Positions 53,801 through 62,800 of a stretch of 64,000 nucleotides of DNA are shown here, in pieces (within the stretch, counting starts at the first letter, position 1; each line of letters starts with the position of its first letter). Location of the stretch: positions 13,049,516 through 13,113,515 of the forward strand of contig WARS01000011.1 of assembly GCA_008933995.1 (NCBI GenBank), given 5' to 3'. The notes beneath the pieces were generated by a model. It made no database searches. It saw only the letters and a list, made by a program, of their open reading frames with translations, and was not told the DNA's origin. This DNA is from Datnioides undecimradiatus (Eukaryota > Chordata > Actinopteri > Lobotiformes > Datnioididae). The position numbers and the translations under genes are program-made.

Positions 53801-56800
53801 TGTCAGTGATCTTGATGTTGATGGTGCAGCCTTCAGCATCCTTAGTGGGTACAAAATCATTTCAGCACTGGTTCTTAGTGCCACATGCAATATAAATGAC
53901 ATGTTCCTATAAATAAACAATGAAGGTTTCATACACTGGCACTGGCCATACCTGCGCATAGATCTTGAGTTGACCCTTCCCTGCCATGCGGGCATCAATG
54001 GTGAATTCGGTTGGTTTGTTCACAATGACACCAGTTGGCTTCAGACCTGGACCATAGGCTTTCACCTGCAACATTTCACTGTTTTTATGCATTCTGTTTT
54101 GAATATGATCAAAACAAGTTACCATGGTGACCAGCGTTATATGTATCTTGTGTAACTCAGCAAGTGTGAACTACCTTCTCGGGGAAAATATCATTGGCCG
54201 CAGGAAGGATGTGGGCCATAAAGGGGCTGTCCTTGATGTCCTCGTCATCACAAATGACATGGACAGCATAGTCGCCAGGCTCAGTGGGCCAATATCGCAC
54301 ATCACAGGAGCCATCGCCCTTGTCATCGCACTCAATTCTAGCCTGAGATGGTCCCTCGATGGAGAAGCCTGGACATAAAAAATAATTAAAACATTCAGTT
54401 TTCACATTTAGAATACATAACATGATCCCACCCTTCTTCTGTAAGAACTTGTTTTACTTGCACATGGCTCACCTAGAGTTCCAACATCTGTGCCAATGGC
54501 CTCCACCACAAAGTCAGCAGATTTTCCCACCATGCCTGTCTTCAGACCAGGACCCCAGGCTCTCACCTTCTGAAAACCTGCCTCGTCTCCTACCTCCACT
54601 TCGAAGGGGCTGCAGCAGCACAAAAGAATAGACAGTGTTATAGAGTGTTAATGTGAATGTGCATTGTTAATGAATAGCTAAAGGCAGCAGTTGGACCATA
54701 CCTGCGTGGGATGGAATGGCCTCCCCAGGTGATGCTGACTGTGTATTTACCAGGCTTAAGGGGGTAATATTCACATTCGTACACACCATTTCCTGCATCT
54801 CTCACTTTCACCTTCTCCTCTGCTCCAGCTGAGGATGAATAATAGAGTCAGTATGGATTCCTAGAAAGTCTCAGAGACATTTTATGCATTTTGTTTACCA
54901 ACTATCATATGTGAATGCTAGCCCTCAGACAAAAACCCAAACAAAGGAAATAATTCTAAAAATGTATATGGAGGAGTGAGGAGTCATGCAGAAGAGAGAT
55001 AGCTGTCTGACTCACTTGGTCCTTTGACTGAGACGTTGAGCTCTCCACTGCCAGCTCCCTTGGTGAAAACTTTGAAGTCTGCAACCTCTTTTACTCTCAC
55101 GCCTTTAGGCTGAAGGCCTCTGCCTGTAGCTCTGCAGGCATTTGGGTTCACAGCTGAAAGGAATAACAACGAGTGTGAAAGTGAAATATTTAGCAAAGCA
55201 GGCAAAGGCAACTGAGAGTAGCCAGCAGTTGACAGGAGTGTTAGTAGCAAAAACATTAAAATAACCAATTCATCTGGGATTTCTTAAAGGTTGACTGACA
55301 GAACCTGCAAATGAGAACGATGCCTTTTGCAGCACATATAACACAGAGCAGCGTGCTGAACAGGATATTGACACATTTGAGAGCATCGAGGGAGCATCTG
55401 ACAACATTTCAGTCACTCCGAAATGTTTACTGCAGGCTTAAACTGAATGCTGGCTGATGCAAATTTAGATGTGATAAAAACAAACATGTCAACAGCACAA
55501 GCAAAGATATTTAACAGAGAAGAACAAAGTCGACAAAAATGCAAAGTGGGACAATCTGTAAACTATTTGTACAGCATTGCGTCCCTTCTCTCTCTGTACA
55601 TAAGTAAACCATCAAGCCGCAAGATGCAAGAAGATGGAGCAGGCGACCAAGCACGGCACTGAGCCGCGGCACGCTGTATCTTAGAGAAAGCAACATGAGG
55701 GCGTCTGCAGGGCAGCGCATAGGGAAAGGTTTGATAGGGATCTGGCTGAGCAATCGGCACAGGCTCCTCCCAGCAGATCATACTAACTTGGGCGGCCAGG
55801 TTTTGGGGGCGGTGCCCCCTTCCCACCCTTCGCTCCAGGAGGGGCACGCACTGACTGAGGGACTATGTGCAGTGGAGCTCCCGTGGGAGGAGCAACGGGT
55901 GGAGCTAGAAATGACAGATAGGAAGGGTTATGGTCTATACTGGGTGGTTGCTCCCAGGGAAAACAAAGGTGACTGCAGATTGTGATGGATAGATCGCCCT
56001 GACACTAACAGCACGCTAAGAAATCTGATTTGTCTGACAGTAATTTACAACACAGACAGATGGCTCACCCTCTGCAATATTGACGACGAAAGGGCTCTTG
56101 GGGATCTCCTGCCCTGCAAACAATACATGAATAGTGTGAGGCCCTTCCAGCACAGGACGGTAGGTGCAACGGAAAACGCTGTCGCCCTTATTCTCCAGGA
56201 TGAGCTCCACTGTGTCCTTTTTGCCCTGAGGATCAACGATGACCACGCTGACATCACCATTTCCAGCTCCTGAAACAGGAAAATAATTAGTTATCACAGC
56301 TACAGCTTTAGTCCAGTCATTCTTTCATTCTTGACTCAAAATACTTCAAGCTTTTCATCCTTGTTATCTGCATGTCTAAATGTCAGCGTGTGAAGAGGTT
56401 GAAATTTCCATACTAACCAGCTGTGTAGATGTCAAAGTAGGTGGGCTTGTTAGCCACGTTGCCTGTGGGCTCAAGACCTGGTCCCCTGGCCTGCACTTTG
56501 CTGGCATCACCCATAGCCTTCGCTACATTCACTGTGTAGGGGCTCTTGTCAATGTCCTGACCAGCAAATAGCACTTTAACCTAAGAGGAAGATAGCAAGA
56601 CAAATTGAAGATACCGTTAAATCGAGTGGTTTGTGCCAGTTGTGTTGAGTGACCTGTGGAAAAAAATGCAGGACTTACTTTGTGAACACCCTCAACTTTA
56701 GGAACATAGGTGACAGTGTAGGTTCTGTTTTTGTCATTGTTGGGTTTAACCTTAGCCTGGAGAATGAGATGACAAGGGAAGAGAAGTTTAAATCACAGCT

Positions 56801-59800
56801 CTGATGCTGAACTTTGCAAATCTTTGTAATTTAGCAGGATTATCTGGATTATCTATTGACTATCAGGTATAACTTGCCTCCTCTTTATGTCCCTCAGGAT
56901 CTTCCACATAGACCAGGACCTCACCACTGCCAGCTTCCAGAGTTTCCACAGTGAACACAGCTGGTTGCAGCACTTTGTTGCCATGAGGCTCAATACCTGT
57001 AACAACACAGGGCATAGTGATTTATTCAGCCAGGTTTGGGGCAATGCAACATTATCCGCAACAGGCAACAAAGTCAAACACAAGAGCTTTTATATTCAGG
57101 ACTGAGAAGGTGAACATTATCCATTATAGATTCATACTGTTTGTATGAACTGTTGTGAACTATACAGGTGGTCATGGCCACTGTCGGCCTACCCACCAGG
57201 TCCATAGGCTTTGGCCTTGTCTGGGAAGAGCTGTTTGGGCCTGAGAGGAGCTCCAGGCTTCAGCTTTGCCTTGGGGAACTGAGACAGGTAGGTCATCACT
57301 GAGTGCTCATCCACATCTGGGTCCACAATCTCCTCAGGGGCAATCACCTAAACAGAGAACCAGCACAACAGAGGGTTAATCATGTATGTGTGTGAAGAAC
57401 TGGCTTGGCTTTACGCCTCAGTTTTTATGCAACCTCCTGCAAGAACCCTGACCATAACAGACATTATAGCTCTATTTGTGTTTAAATTGACTGTATTATC
57501 ACTGTAAGAAGGATATGACTGACTCTTTATAGAACTTTCCCTTATTAGGCATATTGCAATGGGATTTAACAAGGATTAAATTTATTTATTCCCCCACCTC
57601 TGACTCCTCACTCCCTTACAGCACTTGTTTGCCTGTCTATCACACAGTGGCACAAAGCCATGCTCCATGCTGGTTATATTTAACCCCAGGACAGCAGGGT
57701 TAAGGATTGTTGCCCTCAATAAGCCAGCCAGGGGGATTTATCCTGAGCCAACCCTCTCCCACATCTCCTTAACACCACCACACTGGAATCCAGCCCCCCA
57801 GGCCCGCAAAGCCATGACACACACCCCGCGGCTATCTCACCAATGCTAAGCCTCATGGAGAATAGCTAACCCTGTGTCTTAGACAAACAAGTAAACAACC
57901 TGCATAGTGCACATTACAATAAGGAGACACAGAGTCTTGCAAAAGGGACTGGAAATATTGCAGTTTCTGCTCTGTTCACATTGTTATTCTGATGAGCGCA
58001 TGCATACTTGCACTTCTGTTTCAGCGGCTGGCTCAGAAGGTGTTAAGAAATCTCACACCTCCACAAATTCACGAGTCTACTAAATAAAACTCCTACAAAC
58101 TCACTCACTGAGAGCAACAATACAGTAAATGAAAATATTAGGAGTGAGCTGGGGTAATAAATATTTCATGACAGCCTCCAGCATGATCTCGCTGGAAAAA
58201 CACAAGGCTCATGCACAATGCTGCCTTTTTTCAATTCAGTGTTGCCTCAAAGGTGTATGTACATGTGGCGAGGTATGTTTGCATTTGCAAATGCATCTTG
58301 ATTTAAACTGCTTGGGAATAAATGGCACTTACAGCACGGTGTATCTACTGTGTATCAACTCTGCTGCAAATCAGAAAACAGGAAAGATGCCTGCCTTTCT
58401 TGTTGTATTGCCCTGTGAGATAAAGCCCATCTGTCTGACACCCGTGTGAGATAAAGCGAGCTAAAAAGCACTGAGTGAGTGACATCTGCCACGCTTCTTA
58501 CCTGAGGCACACCCAACCAGTCGTCAGCCTGTTGCATGGCTTCTCTTGCATTCTGCACAGGCTGGTTTGGGTCCCACTCTGCCCAATCAGGACACAAACC
58601 TGCCAGAATGAAAACAGCGTGATTAGACAGTTGACTTACACTGAGGTTGCTGTAACAAGGTCACTTGGGCAGGCACTACTATCTGCTTAATGCCTCCAAC
58701 TACAACATGGCATGACTGTACCCGCACTGCTGTGCTCCTGTGAATTCAACGAAGGTCTCTCTCGATCGCTCAAAAGAAACAACGTCAAGACGCTCTGGCA
58801 CTTTCACTGTGGCTGGCTAAAGCTAGCCTCCACCACGCTGCTAATGCCTAAATTGGATTAGTGTTGCCGATAGAGTGGCCACTCACTCAAAAGGCCTATG
58901 CAGACACACCACAGAATACCATCATCCAATTAATATAGACGCAGGAGCACAGTAGGAACAGGGTTGAGTTTACATGTATCTGCAAAAAAAGGAGTTCACA
59001 GTGACAGTACAGAAAAAAAAATGTAAAGCTGTCAGCTGGGAGGCACCGGGGTGGGTTTTTTACCAGTGCTACAGTGGGAAATAAGTGCTTTTCAAAGTGA
59101 TGTCAGCTCTGGAGTAAAGCCATGTATAGCTGTGTAATTCATATGCAACATCAGTGCAATACCAAAGAGGCAGGCGTGTTCTATTGTTGTACAAGAGCAT
59201 ATTGTATATACATACTAACAGATGTTGTAGCTAAATACCTGTCAAATGTTAGTTTCTTTCTGGTCTGAACATTTAACTTGTTTTGCACGTTTGTATCTGA
59301 ATAAAAACAGCTTCTGTGTTTCAGAACAGAGCTAGTTTCATCAGTTACTCTGCTGTTTGGTATTAGCTGATGAAACAACAGAACCTTGTATGGTCAGTAT
59401 TGCAGCAGTGTTTGAAAGATGCGTCTCCGCAGATCAATGGCTCATATAAACACAGTTAAACACGCTTCTGTCCTCCTCTTGCTACTCCTCCACCTTTCAC
59501 TCTGTGAAGCACAGTGAGGAGAGGACTCTCTAATGTTCGGTGTTGGAAGCAGAAGCCTAAACTGGCAGCGGCTCAAACTGCGGCCTTGTGGTCCTTGGAT
59601 CTGTGGCTTAGGCACCTCCCTGTGACAGATCACTCTGCATTTTGATGAAGAGCCAAGCATCCCCCATGACAGAAGAGGAGGAATGGTGCCCAAATTTGGG
59701 GGTGTTGTGTAGCAGCACAGCTATAAACACTAAAGCCGGGCTTGGGCCTCAGGGCCCGAAACAGTGAGAGTGAAAGCTTCAGTCATTGTGGGACAGCTGG

Positions 59801-62800
59801 CAGGGACGTCCTCCGGCCATCAGCAACCCCTCAACAACACACTGACACTACCTGGTCTCCAGAGACAGATTACACTGTCTGACATCTGACTCTGAATCTT
59901 GATGTGTGTTTGTGCGCAAGCGTGTGTGTGCGTGCTTCAGAATGTGTGAGTGATATACAGCCCTCTTCTCTAGATGAGGAACCGAAGGAGCCAAATTCTC
60001 ATGAGAAGATGATACTGCTTTAGCTCCTCTGACTGACATATGCCTGACCCCTACCTCCATAGCAACCAAGAAAAACCACTACATACAACAAGCCTTTTAA
60101 CAGGCACCGCACATATTCTGACTCAGCACTTACTCTGCGCCGCCTGTATGCTCAGCTCATGCCATTACACACTTCTTACCAGGGGCACAGTTGTCGACCA
60201 GAGCTCCCAGGGCTTTGCCATCACGCCAGTCACGGTTGAAGTTGCTGATGGGCAGCTGGGGTACCTTGTTCTGTATCCAGCCCAGCAAACGCTGTTTGGG
60301 GGTCAGCTTCTTCGTTTCCTCATCATCCTCGTCATCCCACATGGGCATGGAGATAGAGTAATGGAGGATGAGAGTCCAGATAAGACCCAGGATCAGCTTT
60401 AGATTTCCATCCACAATGGCTTTGCTATCTGTAGTTGGACAGCAGAGATAACAGTGTTCATGAGGATTTATAACTTTGAAAAGTTTGTCCTGCAGCAATA
60501 CACTAGTTAACTGCGTCTTCCAGGTGTGTATTTCCTGTTAATTGCTTATGGGCCCTTCCAGGGAGACTTGTGCAATCTGCTAGAAAATCTGTTTATATTC
60601 TGTATATTGGTATCACTGACAGTCGGCCCACAGTTTAATCATAAAGAAACGGACCTAGGATCTGTACATAAGTCTATTATGTCAAAAAACAGTCTTTCCT
60701 TGCTGTTCTGCAGAGTTGACCAGGCTATTCTGAGTAGATATATAAACAATGATGATTGACTGCTGAGGAGACAAGAATCTAATGCTCCTCACTGCTTCCC
60801 CCGAGCCCCTTTCTCTCAGACAGCTGTCTGGCTGAGGACCCCTGACAATCTGTCATCCAGTCACAATGGCAGTCCGAAGACAGTGACAGCTGAGGATATG
60901 TGGAAGCGGATCCCCCCCCTGCATAAATACCACTTGGATTTCAATTACGTCCAAAACTTGTCGCGCTAGCCTGTGATAAATCAAATAGGTGGGGATTAGA
61001 TTCATTGACAGCGAGCATGGAGCTCATTTCCTGAAGTTCTCAGAGGAAAACTTTGTCAAATAATCCATTTTAAATCCACTTTAATTTAGAAATTCAGCCA
61101 TTTAAGCCAAAGAAACCTCAGAGGAGCACTAGACTTTAATGTTTCATCAACTAATCTTGTGTGATACACTCTGGTTAATTCAGTGAGACTTTAAGGGGGG
61201 CCCATTTGATGCCAGCTGTTTATCACGGGACTGTTTTATTGAGACTGTTTATCTTTTCATAGATCAGCGCTGCTGTCAGAGGGTAATGTTTGATGTGTCA
61301 CCGTGTGACTGGCACAGGCAGGTGGCACAATGTGGCACAGCGTTGGTTTTGATCTGGCTTTAAGGGCAACTGTATGGCCAAAGAGACATCCATCAAACTG
61401 TATCTAGTTACAAGCTGTGACACATGTGCAAAAAAAAGCCTGCAGTGACTTTTTTTTTTTTTCTTTTTTAGTGTCTCTGGGTCACTGGGATAAAACTGAG
61501 ACATTATCTTAAGAGGGCTGCACTGACCCACTGGAGCGGCTCTGGTGCTAGGAAATAAAATCCCAGAACTTACATTATCACAGCCTATTTGTGTCCAAAC
61601 TGGGACACTAACATATTAAGTCACTCTGCAGACTTTGAGGCGATAGCTGCGACTGTGACCTCTGAGATTTGAACGTGCCATTGAGAGTTTCCCCGTACTA
61701 TCTTCACACTAACTCAAACTAGCACACCAGGTGGACACGCTGTGGCCTTCACAGTCCGCCGGCCAAAGCCTCAACCACACCGGGAATTTCACTCAAGTGT
61801 GTGGCAGGACCATTAGTCACCAAAACAGAAAAATACTCTGTCAAAATTTTAATAACTTTCTTTCTGTATGAATTGTGGGGTTGTCTACAGATGTATAATT
61901 AAGCCATAACTCTTCATGTTACAATATCAGTGCTTTTTACATTAGGCTCCTACTTTCTCTCCAGTTATTAAATAAGGTGGCATTCTCTACACTCTGTGAA
62001 GATTTCCTCTGGTGGCTCTGTGGATGTGACACATATCTGCAACAATTTATTGTAAGTTCAGCTATCTGGACCACAGTCTGATCCCCAAATCCCGCTGGAG
62101 TTAATCCTCACCTCGCAGGAGTTGCTGATGACTCCAGCTGTCAGCGAGGAGCCCCAGTGTGTAGTTCCGACCTCTGACCTGACAGAGTGTGTGTGTGCCT
62201 GCTTGTGTTTGTGTTTGTAGAGGTGTGTGACGCTGCTGCCCGCATGTATAAAATGTGCCATTCTCATTAGCACCATCCTAGTGAATTTCCAGCCCATAGT
62301 TTACTGCATTGCTGCAGCGAGAGTAAGCTTAAGCATGTTACTATGGAGCCACTTGGCCCTGGCCCTGACACAAGTTAATGACCTCAGTGGCACCTCTGCA
62401 GTAACTTTCCAATAAGCTGTTGACCCCAGCTCAATGCAGCTTTCCAGAGGCCCATGAAAGCCATGTCTCACTGCTGGCTGACACCTGGGCTGATAACATA
62501 CCAACAGGGCGGCTACAGAATGTGGATGTGTTTGTGAAGATGTGCCAGACTTGGTTGACAGCACTGCATCGTGTTAGGATTTAGGCTCACACTGTCGCCT
62601 ATCATGAAGTCATTCTTTTTATTACTTTTTCCTATCTAATAATAGCCTGGAAACCTTTTACGACATTTTACGACTGAATTTGTTTCCATTTAGAAGACCA
62701 TTAAATCCCAGCTTACCTATAGAGACCAGTTTGATGTGCTCTCTGTCCAGGAACTCCAGAGCCACAGAAACATTTTCCAGTTTCATCTGACGGAAGTTGG

